Origin: Cellulomonas sp. PhB143
GTDB taxonomy: Bacteria; Actinomycetota; Actinomycetes; Actinomycetales; Cellulomonadaceae
DNA: 64,000 bases
Assembly (NCBI RefSeq): GCF_003752595.1
Contig: NZ_RKIJ01000009.1
Span: 248,001-312,000 of the forward strand
Direction: 5' to 3'
Made by a program: the position numbers and the translations under genes. The notes beneath the pieces are model-generated. The model saw nothing but the letters and a program-made list of their open reading frames with translations, ran no database searches and was not told where the DNA came from. Position 1 is the stretch's first letter. Every line of letters starts with the position of its first letter. Shown here in pieces: positions 33,657 to 42,549 of this stretch.

Positions 33657-34397
33657 TCAGGCCCCGACGTTCTCGAGGTCGTCGCGCAGGTAGCGCGCGT
33701 AGCCCCCCGGGGTGCGCCCGACGAGGCGCGCCGACGTCAGCACCCAGGCGTCCGCCGTGGCGACGACCCGGGCGCCGAGCTCCCGCGCGGTGGCGACCAG
33801 CCCGACGTCCTCGTGCTCGACCAGCGGGGCGTACCCGCCCGCCGCCGCGTAGACGTCGGCCCGGACGCCGAGGTTCGCCCCGTGCACGTGCCCGTTCGCG
33901 ACGCCGGGCACGTGCCGGGCCAGCCACGCGCGCGCCCGCCCCGGCGTGAGGTCGGCGAGCGGGGGCCGGACCCCGCCGAGGACGACGTCGGCGCCGTCGT
34001 CGGCGAGGTCGAGGTGGTGCGTCGCCCAGCCGGGCGGCACCACGGAGTCGGCATCGGTGGACGCGATCCAGGTGCGGGCGGGGTCCGCCCCGCCCAGGCG
34101 CTCCAGCGCGTGCGCGACGCCGGCCCGCCGCGCGCGCCCGACGTTCGCCTCCGCCACCGCCAGGCCCACCAGCCCGCCCCCCGGGACCGTCCGGCGCGCG
34201 ACGACGTCCGCGCTCGCGTCCCGGCAGGCGTCCAGGACCACCACGGCGGCGACGACGAGGTCCGGTCGTGCGCGGCGCGCGGCCGCGAGGCTCACGGCGA
34301 GGGCGTCGAGGCAGGCGGGGAGCAGCTCCGCCTCGTCGTGCGCCGGGACGACGACGGCGAGCGTCCGGACCGGCGCCCGCACCGGCGCCGCGCTCAC
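33657..34397 (-). CDS. Glycosyltransferase family 2
   Basis: 246 aa GT-A enzyme: LAVVVPAHDEAELLPACLDAL, VVLDACRDASADV, then STDADSVVPPGW as the DxD site and GGYAPLVEHEDVGL with the ED acid pair. No membrane helix. The GTG start overlaps the PIG-L/methyltransferase stop by 4 nt (GTGA). Sugar and acceptor not predictable; the gene order suggests that its product is deacetylated and methylated by the upstream fusion protein. Confidence 0.9.
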   Translation of the reverse strand: MSAAPVRAPVRTLAVVVPAHDEAELLPACLDALAVSLAAARRARPDLVVAAVVVLDACRDASADVVARRTVPGGGLVGLAVAEANVGRARRAGVAHALERLGGADPARTWIASTDADSVVPPGWATHHLDLADDGADVVLGGVRPPLADLTPGRARAWLARHVPGVANGHVHGANLGVRADVYAAAGGYAPLVEHEDVGLVATARELGARVVATADAWVLTSARLVGRTPGGYARYLRDDLENVGA

Positions 34398-35803
34398 GCC
34401 AGGCCCGCCCGCCGGGCCACGGAGACCGCCGGCGGCCGGACCAGCACGTCGAGCAGGAAGTCCTCCTCCTCGTGGCGCACGAGCGTGGCCAGGTCGCCGC
34501 GGGCGCGCAGCGCCCGGTGGACGTCGTCGCCTCGCCCGGGGTACTCGGGCACCTCGTGGCGCCAGTGGCAGGCGATCAGCACGCCGTCGTCCGCCAGCGA
34601 GGCGGTCGCCCGGTCGATCGCGAGCGACAGGTCCGCCGGACCCCAGTAGTACCCGACCTCGGAGAGCACGACGAGGTCGAACCGCCCGGCCGGCCACTCG
34701 CCGGGGGTCGCGACCTGGAACAGCTCGACGCGGTCCCCCAGCCGTCGGCGCGCGGCCTCGAGCGGCGCGGCGGCGATGTCCACGCCCAGCACCCGGTCGC
34801 ACCGGGTCGCGAGCTCCGCGGTCAGCACGCCGGTGGAGCAGCCCACCTCGAGCGCGGTCGCGAACCGCTGCCGGGGCAGGGCGGCGAGCGTGAGGGCGCG
34901 CTTGCGCTCCTCGTACCAGCGGGTCTCGAAGCCCCACGGGTCGGAGCGGCCCGTGTAGAAGTCGTCGAAGAAGCCGACCGGCAGGCTGCGGCCGCCCGGG
35001 GTCCCCGGCCCCGCCGGCGCCGGGTCCGCGGGCGGGCTCGTCACGAAGAGCTCCACGTCCCGGTCGAAGTGGCGGAGCATCCCCGCGTGCAGCACCGGCT
35101 CGTCGCCCTCGGCCTGCGAGGCGTGCGCCGCGACCGCCCGCCGCTTCGCGTCGCGCTCGTCCTCGCTCAGGCCGAGCGATCGCAGGTGCTCCCAGGGCAC
35201 GGCGTCGTCCGCCGGGTCGGCCCAGTGCCACAGCCACACCGGGTACTCGAGGAGAGTCACGTCCTGCCCGGCCCGGGGCTCCGCCGCGAGGGCCGCGGCG
35301 ACCTCCCCGGCGACGCGGTGGTCGCGGTGGCCGTCGCCGCGCCACGGGGCCGCCAGCACGGTGGTGGTCGGCGCCCCCTCCGACGAGCCCGCGTCGAGCA
35401 CCGCCCCCAGCGCTGCGGCGAGCCGCGCGCGGTGCTCGCGCAGGCCGCCGTCGGGCAGGCCGAGGAGGTGGACGGCGGCGCGCGGCGCGACGTGCGCCAC
35501 CGCGGCGACGACCTCGCGGCGCCGCCGCGCGGCGAGCGCCTCCCGGTCCGCCGACGGCTCCGGGGACGCCGCCTCGCCGTCCGTCGCGACGACGACGCAG
35601 ACCTCGGCGCCCCGCCGCGCGGCCCGCGCCAGCAGGCCGCCCGCCCCGAGCGACTCGTCGTCGGGGTGCGCCGCGAGGACGACGACGCGCTCGACCGCGC
35701 CCGCGTCGAGGACAGCGAGGTCGAGCGCCGGAGGCCGCTCGGCGACGCCCGCCGCGCGCCAGGCCTCCTCGGGCGTGCCGGGGTCCCGGTGGTCGAAGCT
35801 CAC
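34394..35803 (-). CDS. PIG-L deacetylase / SAM methyltransferase fusion
   Basis: 469 aa bifunctional protein. Residues about 40-230 are a PIG-L/LmbE zinc deacetylase (AAHPDDESLGAGG, later GDGHRDHRVAG); residues about 265-465 are a NodS-like class I methyltransferase (ALEVGCSTGVLTAELA, VLSEVGYYWG). The halves are joined by a Pro/Gly linker. GTG at 35803 within a GTGA overlap. N-deacetylation of an N-acetyl-hexosamine and methylation of the exposed amine is a coherent inferred reaction pair. Related to mca in fold only. Confidence 0.9.
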   Translation of the reverse strand: MSFDHRDPGTPEEAWRAAGVAERPPALDLAVLDAGAVERVVVLAAHPDDESLGAGGLLARAARRGAEVCVVVATDGEAASPEPSADREALAARRRREVVAAVAHVAPRAAVHLLGLPDGGLREHRARLAAALGAVLDAGSSEGAPTTTVLAAPWRGDGHRDHRVAGEVAAALAAEPRAGQDVTLLEYPVWLWHWADPADDAVPWEHLRSLGLSEDERDAKRRAVAAHASQAEGDEPVLHAGMLRHFDRDVELFVTSPPADPAPAGPGTPGGRSLPVGFFDDFYTGRSDPWGFETRWYEERKRALTLAALPRQRFATALEVGCSTGVLTAELATRCDRVLGVDIAAAPLEAARRRLGDRVELFQVATPGEWPAGRFDLVVLSEVGYYWGPADLSLAIDRATASLADDGVLIACHWRHEVPEYPGRGDDVHRALRARGDLATLVRHEEEDFLLDVLVRPPAVSVARRAGLA

Positions 35804-36861
35804 GCCGCCGGACCCCGCTCGAGCACCGCGCGGCCGAGGCTCGCGTCGTCGCGCTCCGCGTGGTGCTGGCGCAGGTACAGCGCGAGGTCGGCGGCCCGCC
35901 GCGCGAACCCCTCGTCGGTGGTCAGCGGCCCGGGGCCGAGGGCGTGCGCCGCGTGCCGCAGGACGTCCTCGGCGGCCCGGGCGACGACACCCCGGGCGCG
36001 CCGCGCCAGCACCGCGGGCGCGGGCGAGCCCCGGTCGGCCTCCGCGGCCGCCTCTCGGAGCACGGCGCGCGCACCGTGCAGGACGGTGTCGGCGGCGCCG
36101 AGGTGGGCGAGCGCGACCTGGTCGGGCTCGCGGCCGCGCGACGCCTCGGCCATCGCCGCGTGCACGCCGGCGGCACCGCCGAACCAGCACGCCGCGACCC
36201 CGATGCCGCCCCACGCGAAGCCCGGCCGCTCGAGATACCACCCCGCCTCCCCCACCGGGACGGCGCGCGCCCCGTCGAACCGCACCGGCGCGCTGACGAC
36301 CTGGCGCAGGCCGCGGGCGACCCACGGACCGTCGTCGGCCGCGACGCCGTCGGCCCGGAGCCCGACGGCGAACAGCCGGCGCCCGTCCGGCGTCCACGCC
36401 GTCACCAGCGCGTGCGAGAGGGCGCCGGCCAAGGAGCACCACGGCTTCTCGCCGTGCAGCGTCCACGTCCCGCCGGGCGCCGGGCGGGCCTCGAGCCGCC
36501 GCCCCGGGCCCTCGGCCGCGAAGACGCCCCAGCTGCTGCCCGCGTCGGCCGCGACCGCGGCGAGGTCGACCGGGCCCGGGACCTGCGCGAGGATGCCGAG
36601 CGCGTCGAGGTGCGGCTCGACGACGCGGGCGAGGCCGACGTCGACGAGCGCGACCGACGCGAGCAGGCTCCACGCCTCGCCCGTGCGCCCGCCGCCGGGC
36701 GGCGGCACGTCACCCCCGAGGCCGACCGCCCAGGCGAGGGCGGCGCCGACGTCCAGCGGGTCGGGCGGCGCGGCGAGCGCCCGCTCGAGCGCGCCGGCCG
36801 GCGGGCCTCCGCCGAGGTCGGGCCAGACCCGGTCGGTCGGGGTGGCGGACGGACCGGGCAC
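35800..36861 (-). CDS. Acyl-CoA dehydrogenase-like protein
   Basis: 353 aa. The middle and C-terminal parts match the acyl-CoA dehydrogenase fold (WTLHGEKPWCSLAGALSHALV, FAWGGIGVAACWFGGAAGVHAAM, YLRQHHAERD). The N-terminal helical domain is Pro/Ala-rich and short, and the usual catalytic glutamate block is not recognisable, so it may be a divergent oxidase or a non-CoA enzyme. GTG at 36861 with AGAGGAG upstream. It is the first gene of the six-gene cluster that runs down to 31622. Confidence 0.82.
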   Translation of the reverse strand: MPGPSATPTDRVWPDLGGGPPAGALERALAAPPDPLDVGAALAWAVGLGGDVPPPGGGRTGEAWSLLASVALVDVGLARVVEPHLDALGILAQVPGPVDLAAVAADAGSSWGVFAAEGPGRRLEARPAPGGTWTLHGEKPWCSLAGALSHALVTAWTPDGRRLFAVGLRADGVAADDGPWVARGLRQVVSAPVRFDGARAVPVGEAGWYLERPGFAWGGIGVAACWFGGAAGVHAAMAEASRGREPDQVALAHLGAADTVLHGARAVLREAAAEADRGSPAPAVLARRARGVVARAAEDVLRHAAHALGPGPLTTDEGFARRAADLALYLRQHHAERDDASLGRAVLERGPAA

Positions 36862-36946
36862 GGCGCGGCTCCTCTTGACGGTCGGCGCCGGCGGGCCCGG
36901 CGAGGAGCGTCAGTCTCACACCGGGCGCCGCAGCTCGCCCCCCGGG

Positions 36947-39900
36947 TCAGGCCTCCGCGGCCTCGGCGGCCTCGGCACCGCCGTGCTTCTTGGCGTGCTT
37001 CGCGTGCGCCTTCTCGTCCTGGCGCGCGCGGCGCCGCCGGCGCCTCTCGGCCCGCCGGCCGTTGCCGCGCTCGACCAGCGTGTACAGCACGGGGACGACG
37101 ATGAGGGTGAGCAGCGTCGAGCTGATCAGCCCGCCGATGACCACGAGCGCCAGCGGCTGGGAGATGAACGATCCTCCCCCGGTGAGGCCGACCGCCATCG
37201 GGGTGAGCGCGAAGATCGTCGCCAGGGCCGTCATGACGATGGGTCGCAGACGCTTGCGGGCGCCCTCGCGCACCGCGTCGTCGAGGTCCTGCCCGCGTTC
37301 GTGGTACTGGTTGATCAGGTCGATGAGCACGATCGCGTTGGACACCACGATGCCGACGAGCATGAGCATGCCGATCAGCGCCGGCACCCCGAGCGGGGTG
37401 GACGTCGCCAGCAGCAGCAGGAGCGCGCCCGTCGCGGCGAACGGGATCGAGACGAGCAGGATCAGCGGCTGCACGAGGCTGCGGAACGTCGCGACCATGA
37501 CCACGTAGACGATGGCGATCGCGGCGAGCAGCGCGAGGCCGAGCTGACCGAACGCGTCGGACTGGTCGGAGGCGACGCCGCCGACCTCCACGGACGCGCC
37601 CGCCGGCAGGTCGATCCCGTCGATCGCCGTGTTCACCTGCTGGGTCAGGGCGCTGAGGTCGTCGCCCGCGGGGGTGAGGGAGACCGTCGCCGAGCGCGCG
37701 CCGTCGACCCGGGTGATCGACGTCGGCACGTCGACCTCCTCGACCGTCGCGAGCGAGGACAGCGGGACCGGGCCGGCCGCCGTCGGGACGGGGATCGCGT
37801 CGAGCTCCTTGACCGTCTGCGGGACGTCGCCCGAGCGCACGGTGACCGAGACCGGCCCGTCGCCGAGGTCCACGTCCCCGATCGAGCGGGGGTCCATCTG
37901 CGCGGAGACGATGCCGCCCACCTGCGTCTCGGTGACCCCGGCCGCGGCGGCCTCGTCGCGGTCGACGGTCACCTGGAGGATCGACTGCTGGGCGGCGAGG
38001 TTGTTGTCGACCGACGCCGCGCCGTCGAGCCCCTCGGCGACCTTCTGGACCTGCTTCGCGGCCGCGTCGAGCGTGTCGCCGTCGGGCGCGCTGACGACGA
38101 GGTCGACCGTCGAGCTGCCGAAGCCGGAGTCGCCGGCCGCCACGGACACGTCCGTGGTCCGGTCCCCGCCGAGGCCGTCGACGGCCTTCTCGATCTCGCT
38201 CTGCGCGGCCGCCGGGTCGGCGTCGTCGGCCAGGGTCAGCGCGAACGACGCCGTCGGGGTCGTCCCGCCGCCGAAGACGGCGGCCTCCGGCCCGCCGGCG
38301 TCGCCGACGGTCGTCTGCACGGTCGCCACGTCGTCGAGGTCGAGGAGCGCGTCCTCGATCTGGCGGGCGCCGTCGTCCTGCGCCTGCAGGGAGGTGCCCG
38401 CCTCGAACTCCTCCGTGACCGTGATGGTGTCCTGGCCGGAGTCGCCGATGAAGTTGGTCTCCAGGCGCGGCACGAGGGCGACCGTCCCGGCCAGGACGAC
38501 GACCGCGACGGCCAGCGTGACCACGGGGTGGCGCAGCGCGGACAGGAGGGTGGGCAGGTAGGCGCGCTGCCAGATGCCGCGACGCTCCTTGGCCTCCGCG
38601 GCCTCGCGCAGGGCCGCCGCCTGGCCCGCGTCCGCTGCGCCGTCGGTGACCGCTGCGCCGTCGGGCAGCCGGGGCGCGCGCGGCGCCCGGATGAACCAGT
38701 ACGCGAGGACGGGCACGATCGTCAGCGCGACGAACAGCGACGCGAGCAGCGCGATCGTCACCGTGTTCGCGAACGGCCGGAACAGCTCCCCGACGGACCC
38801 GCCGACGAACGCGATGGGCAGGAAGACCGCGACCGTGCAGATGGTCGAGGCGGTGATCGCCCCGCCCACCTCGCGGACGGCGGTGAGGATCGCCGCGCGC
38901 TTGTCCTCCCCGTAGGACAGGTGTCTCTTGATGTTCTCGATGACGACGATGGAGTCGTCGACGACGCGGCCGATCGCGATGGTCATCGCGCCGAGCGTGA
39001 GGATGTTGAGCGTGTAACCCGTGAGGTTCATGACGACGAAGGTCACGAACAGCGACAGCGGGATCGAGACCGCCGAGACCAGCGTCGAGCGCAGCGACAT
39101 GAGGAACAGCAGGATCACCACGACGGCGAACAGCAGGCCGAGGCCGCCCTCGGTCGCGAGGTCCTCGATGGACGACTCGATGAAGGGCGCCTGGTCGAAG
39201 ACGACCTGGACCTGCACGCCCGCGGCGTCGAGGGCGTCCTTCTGGTCGTCGAGCGCGTCCTGGACGGCGTGCGAGACGTCGACCGTGTTGCCCGCGGGCG
39301 TCTTGGTGATCGCGACGGCCAGCGAGTCGTCGCCGTCGAGGCGGGAGTAGGACGTCGGCGCGACGTCGTCCTCGGTGACCTTCGCGACGTCCCCGAGGTG
39401 GACGACGTCGCCCCCGGCCCCGGTCAGGGGCAGCGCCTCGAGCTGGTCCAGCGACGTGATCGGGGCGCCGACCTGCACGGACAGGGTGGTCTCGTCCTGC
39501 GTGATCGTGCCGGCGGGGACCCGCACGCCGTTGTCCTGCAGGACGCTGGACACGTCGGCCGGGCTGAGGCCCGCGGCGGTCAGGGCGGGCAGGTCGAGGT
39601 CCACGGTGACGGCCTTGTCGGCGACGCCGCTGACCGCGACGCTGCGCACGTCGTCGAGCTTCTCCAGCGCCGGGACCACGACCGTGTCGACGGTGCTCGC
39701 GAGCGCCGCCGGGTCCTTGCCGCCGGCGGCGGCGAGCTGGACGACCGGCAGGTCGTCGATCGACCCGGTGACCACGGTGGGGTCGACGTCGTCGGGCAGG
39801 CCGCTCTGGGACCGGTTGATCGCGGTCTGCATCTGCTGGGCCGCGAGGTCCATGTCCGTGCCGTAGACGAACTGGACGGTGGTCACGGACATCCCCGTGG

Positions 39901-40156
39901 ACGCGGTCGAGCTCACGCTCTCCACGCCGTCGACACCCTTGACGGCCTCCTCGACCGGCTCGCTGACCTGCGACTCGACGATCGCCGGCGCGGCGCCCGG
40001 GTAGGAGCCGACGACGGCGGCCGTCGGGAAGGAGATCGAGGGGATGAGCTCCTGCTTGAGCGAGCCGAGGCTGATGACGCCGAACACGGCGACCGCGACG
40101 GTCACGAGCGCGACGACGGCGCGGTTGGCGAGCGAGAGGCGGGCGAGGCGGTCCAC
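36947..40156 (-). CDS. RND-family efflux transporter permease (HAE1/AcrB type)
   Basis: 1069 aa, full RND architecture: a first helix, a large extracytoplasmic loop with two porter repeats, helices 2-6 with IGRVVDDSIVVIENIKRHL (the relay Asp pair), then the second half repeating this layout. The C-terminus is basic with Ala/Glu/His repeats. GTG at 40156 is chosen because GGAG lies 7 nt upstream and the product then begins DRLARLSLANRAVVALV, the usual opening. No membrane-fusion protein or outer-membrane channel is nearby, as expected in a monoderm. The divergent MarR gene is the likely regulator. Confidence 0.94.
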   Translation of the reverse strand: MDRLARLSLANRAVVALVTVAVAVFGVISLGSLKQELIPSISFPTAAVVGSYPGAAPAIVESQVSEPVEEAVKGVDGVESVSSTASTGMSVTTVQFVYGTDMDLAAQQMQTAINRSQSGLPDDVDPTVVTGSIDDLPVVQLAAAGGKDPAALASTVDTVVVPALEKLDDVRSVAVSGVADKAVTVDLDLPALTAAGLSPADVSSVLQDNGVRVPAGTITQDETTLSVQVGAPITSLDQLEALPLTGAGGDVVHLGDVAKVTEDDVAPTSYSRLDGDDSLAVAITKTPAGNTVDVSHAVQDALDDQKDALDAAGVQVQVVFDQAPFIESSIEDLATEGGLGLLFAVVVILLFLMSLRSTLVSAVSIPLSLFVTFVVMNLTGYTLNILTLGAMTIAIGRVVDDSIVVIENIKRHLSYGEDKRAAILTAVREVGGAITASTICTVAVFLPIAFVGGSVGELFRPFANTVTIALLASLFVALTIVPVLAYWFIRAPRAPRLPDGAAVTDGAADAGQAAALREAAEAKERRGIWQRAYLPTLLSALRHPVVTLAVAVVVLAGTVALVPRLETNFIGDSGQDTITVTEEFEAGTSLQAQDDGARQIEDALLDLDDVATVQTTVGDAGGPEAAVFGGGTTPTASFALTLADDADPAAAQSEIEKAVDGLGGDRTTDVSVAAGDSGFGSSTVDLVVSAPDGDTLDAAAKQVQKVAEGLDGAASVDNNLAAQQSILQVTVDRDEAAAAGVTETQVGGIVSAQMDPRSIGDVDLGDGPVSVTVRSGDVPQTVKELDAIPVPTAAGPVPLSSLATVEEVDVPTSITRVDGARSATVSLTPAGDDLSALTQQVNTAIDGIDLPAGASVEVGGVASDQSDAFGQLGLALLAAIAIVYVVMVATFRSLVQPLILLVSIPFAATGALLLLLATSTPLGVPALIGMLMLVGIVVSNAIVLIDLINQYHERGQDLDDAVREGARKRLRPIVMTALATIFALTPMAVGLTGGGSFISQPLALVVIGGLISSTLLTLIVVPVLYTLVERGNGRRAERRRRRRARQDEKAHAKHAKKHGGAEAAEAAEA

Positions 40157-40219
40157 GGGGTCTCCGACGGTCGGCACGGGTGGTGCGGGTGCCACGACGA
40201 CGCCGGCGCGGGCATCGTT

Positions 40220-40248
40220 AGGGTATTCCGAACCAAGATGCCGACCAA
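40220..40248 (-). promoter_or_regulatory. Promoter of the RND gene with a MarR-type palindrome
   Basis: On the minus strand TTGGTC (40243-40248) and TACCCT (40220-40225) are 17 bp apart. The near-palindrome GGTATTCCGAACC (40222-40234) covers the -10 box and the spacer, well placed for repression by the adjacent MarR protein. Confidence 0.6.
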
Positions 40249-40289
40249 ACCGCCGCGGCCGCCCGGGAGCGACGGCTACGCTCTGCCCT

Positions 40290-40757
40290 GTGACAGCCAC
40301 CGAACGCGACCGCCGTGCCGCCCTGCTCGCGGAGTTCGTCGAGACCCAGCAGGCCCTCGGCGACCTCCTCGTGGGGCGCCGCCTGCAGCGCCTCGTGGAC
40401 ACCCGGCTGACCGCTCAGCAGCTGCGCGCGATCGCGATCCTGCTGCTCGACGGGCAGATCAGCGCGCACGAGCTCGCCCGCGCCCTCGGCGTCTCGGCCG
40501 CGACCGTCTCCGGCATCCTCGACCGCCTCGAGGCCGCCGGCATGGTCGAGCGCCGGGTGGACGAGGCCGACGGGCGGGTGCGCCGGATCGCGGTGACGCC
40601 GTCCGGGACGGCGGCCGTGCGCGGCATCGTCGCCGACGACGACCACTCCGTCGAGGTCGAGCTCCTGGAGGACCTGTCCACCGCGGAGCTCGAGCAGATC
40701 ACCACCGGGTTCGGCGCGCTCCTGCGCGTGACGCGGGACAGCACGCCCGCCGGGTGA
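40290..40757 (+). CDS. MarR-family regulator, divergent from the RND pump
   Basis: 155 aa winged-helix protein: QISAHELARALGVSAATVSGILDRLEAAGMVERRVDEADGRVRRIAVT is the DNA-binding part with the wing. GTG at 40290 follows TACGCT (40277-40282) at 7 nt and has no ribosome site; a leaderless start is likely. Divergent orientation to the pump suggests drug-responsive derepression. Its stop is 3 nt from the end of the MFS gene. Confidence 0.93.
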   Translation: MTATERDRRAALLAEFVETQQALGDLLVGRRLQRLVDTRLTAQQLRAIAILLLDGQISAHELARALGVSAATVSGILDRLEAAGMVERRVDEADGRVRRIAVTPSGTAAVRGIVADDDHSVEVELLEDLSTAELEQITTGFGALLRVTRDSTPAG

Positions 40758-40760
40758 CGC

Positions 40761-41993
40761 TCACGCCTCGGTGAGCGCCTCCTCCGGCGTCCCCTCGACG
40801 GCCGTGGCGGCCTTGTTCCAGCGCTGCCACAGCACGCGCTCGCCGACCGCCCGGGCCATCGTGTGGGCGGTGAGCAGGAAGACGACGATGCCGACGGCGA
40901 GGACGCCGACGCCGACCCAGTACGGCAGGGCGACGCCGCTCGGCGCGAGCAGCCCGGCGATCACGGGGGCCGGGGCCGCGAAGCCCCAGCGCACGAGGTT
41001 GAACGCGCCGGTCGTCACGCGGCGGTCGGGGTCGCCGAGGGCCAACGACAGGTCGGTCAGGATCGCGTTGGAGATGCCCATGAAGACGCCGGCCACGATG
41101 AGGATCGCGATCGACCAGCCGGTGCCGAAGTTCAGCGCCAGGAGGACCAGGGCGACGAGCACGCCGGTGACGGCGATGCCCATGGTCTGCACGGCGCCGA
41201 CGTGGTGCGCGAGCCGGTGGCCGACGAACAGGATCCCGAACGCCAGGCCGAGGCCCCACGCGGTGAACACGAGGCCGAGCTGGATCACGCCGAGGCCGAG
41301 GAAGATCGGCGTGTAGCCGAGGATGATGAAGAAGCAGAAGTTGTAGGCGGCGGTCACCGCGCACATCGCCAGGAACGTGCGCTTGCGGAACAACGAGAAG
41401 ACGTGCCCGACGCTGAGCTTCGTCGGCTTCGTGGCCGGGTCCTTGAGCCGCGTCGCGGAGACGATCAGCGCGACGACCATGAACAGCCCGCACAGCAGGA
41501 ACGGCACGCGCCAGCTGATCTTGCCGAAGAGGCCGCCGAGCAGCGGACCCACGGCGAAGCCGAGGCCGACGCAGGTCTCGAAGAGGCCCACGACCCACTC
41601 GCGGTCGCTGGCGAGCGAGACGAGCAGCACCATCGCGGTGGCGAAGAACATCGCGTTGCCCAGGCCCCAGAACCCGCGCAGCACGGCGAGCTCGAGGATG
41701 TTGCCGCTGAGCGAGGCCAGGACCGCGGCGACCGCGACGAGCGAGACGCCGGCGACGAGGATCTTCTTGTAGCCGAACTTCCCGGTCGCGACGACGGCCG
41801 GGATCATGCCGAGCGCCATCACCGCGATGTAGGCGGTGAAGAGCAGCTCGATCTGCCAGGTCGAGGCGCCGATCTCGGCGCCGATGATCGGCAGGATGGG
41901 GTCGACGATCGCGATGCCCGCGATCGCGAAGAACGCGGTCAGGGCCGTCGCGTAGATCGCTGTCTTGTTGGGTTCTTCTCGCGTGCTCGCCAC
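40761..41993 (-). CDS. MFS transporter
   Basis: 410 aa with 12 hydrophobic segments. Motif FAIAGIAIVDPILPIIGAEIG in helix 1 and the loop DREWVVGLFETCVGLGFAVGPLLGG (antiporter motif C type) indicate a DHA1 drug exporter. GTG at 41993 with AGGAGG 8 nt upstream. It is divergent from a second MarR gene, which should be its repressor. Substrate unknown. Confidence 0.93.
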   Translation of the reverse strand: MASTREEPNKTAIYATALTAFFAIAGIAIVDPILPIIGAEIGASTWQIELLFTAYIAVMALGMIPAVVATGKFGYKKILVAGVSLVAVAAVLASLSGNILELAVLRGFWGLGNAMFFATAMVLLVSLASDREWVVGLFETCVGLGFAVGPLLGGLFGKISWRVPFLLCGLFMVVALIVSATRLKDPATKPTKLSVGHVFSLFRKRTFLAMCAVTAAYNFCFFIILGYTPIFLGLGVIQLGLVFTAWGLGLAFGILFVGHRLAHHVGAVQTMGIAVTGVLVALVLLALNFGTGWSIAILIVAGVFMGISNAILTDLSLALGDPDRRVTTGAFNLVRWGFAAPAPVIAGLLAPSGVALPYWVGVGVLAVGIVVFLLTAHTMARAVGERVLWQRWNKAATAVEGTPEEALTEA

Positions 41994-42020
41994 GACGCGT
42001 CCTCCTCGGGTGGTGTTCTG

Positions 42021-42041
42021 ACAGGTAACTTCCTGTATCGT
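42021..42041 (+). promoter_or_regulatory. MarR operator and -10 box
   Basis: The inverted repeat ACAGG-TAACTT-CCTGT (42021-42036) overlaps the -10 box TATCGT (42036-42041). The marR-like ATG follows after 6 nt. The site would block its own promoter and lies 28 nt from the MFS start on the other side. Confidence 0.65.
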
Positions 42042-42047
42042 ACACCT

Positions 42048-42494
42048 ATGCCTGCCGACGACGTCCTCGCCCGGATCGAGCTCGAGGTCGGGTACCTCCT
42101 GCGCCGGGCCGACCGCGCCTCGCGGCGGCGCGACCGCACCCCGCCCACGCTCGAGCGCTCCGCCTACCTCGTGCTGCAGTCCCTGGTCACCGACGGGCCC
42201 GCGAACGTGCACGTCCTGGCGGACCGGCTGGGCCTGGACGCCTCGACCATGACGCGCCAGGTCGGCGCGATGGTGGCGGCAGGCCACGTGCGACGCACCC
42301 CGGACCCCGGCGACGCGCGCGCCGTCCTCGTCGAGCCGACGCCCGACGGCGTCGCGACCCTCGCGCGCCACCGCGCCGAGCGCGGCGCGCTGTACGCGCA
42401 GATCCTCGACGGCTGGGACGACGGCGACCGCGCCGCGCTCGCCGCGACGCTGCACCGCCTCAACAGGGCGATGGACGAGCACTCGCGGGGATGA
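42048..42494 (+). CDS. MarR-family regulator, divergent from the MFS gene
   Basis: 148 aa winged-helix protein: HVLADRLGLDASTMTRQVGAMVAAGHVRRTPDPGDARAVLVEPT is the recognition helix and wing. ATG at 42048, 6 nt after TATCGT and without ribosome site, so the message is probably leaderless. Probable autorepressor and repressor of the MFS exporter through the palindrome at 42021. Confidence 0.93.
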   Translation: MPADDVLARIELEVGYLLRRADRASRRRDRTPPTLERSAYLVLQSLVTDGPANVHVLADRLGLDASTMTRQVGAMVAAGHVRRTPDPGDARAVLVEPTPDGVATLARHRAERGALYAQILDGWDDGDRAALAATLHRLNRAMDEHSRG

Positions 42495-42549
42495 CGCTCG
42501 CGCAGGTGAGGCGGACCGGGCGTCGGGGCCCCGGGTAGCGTGGACGGCG

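Noticed and set aside
34268-40774. A 2168-codon plus-strand open frame opposite the glycan cluster and the RND gene
   Set aside because: It is the antisense of strongly supported genes, is extremely rich in Arg/Gly/Asp/Val and has no domain. It is a product of high GC in the third codon position.
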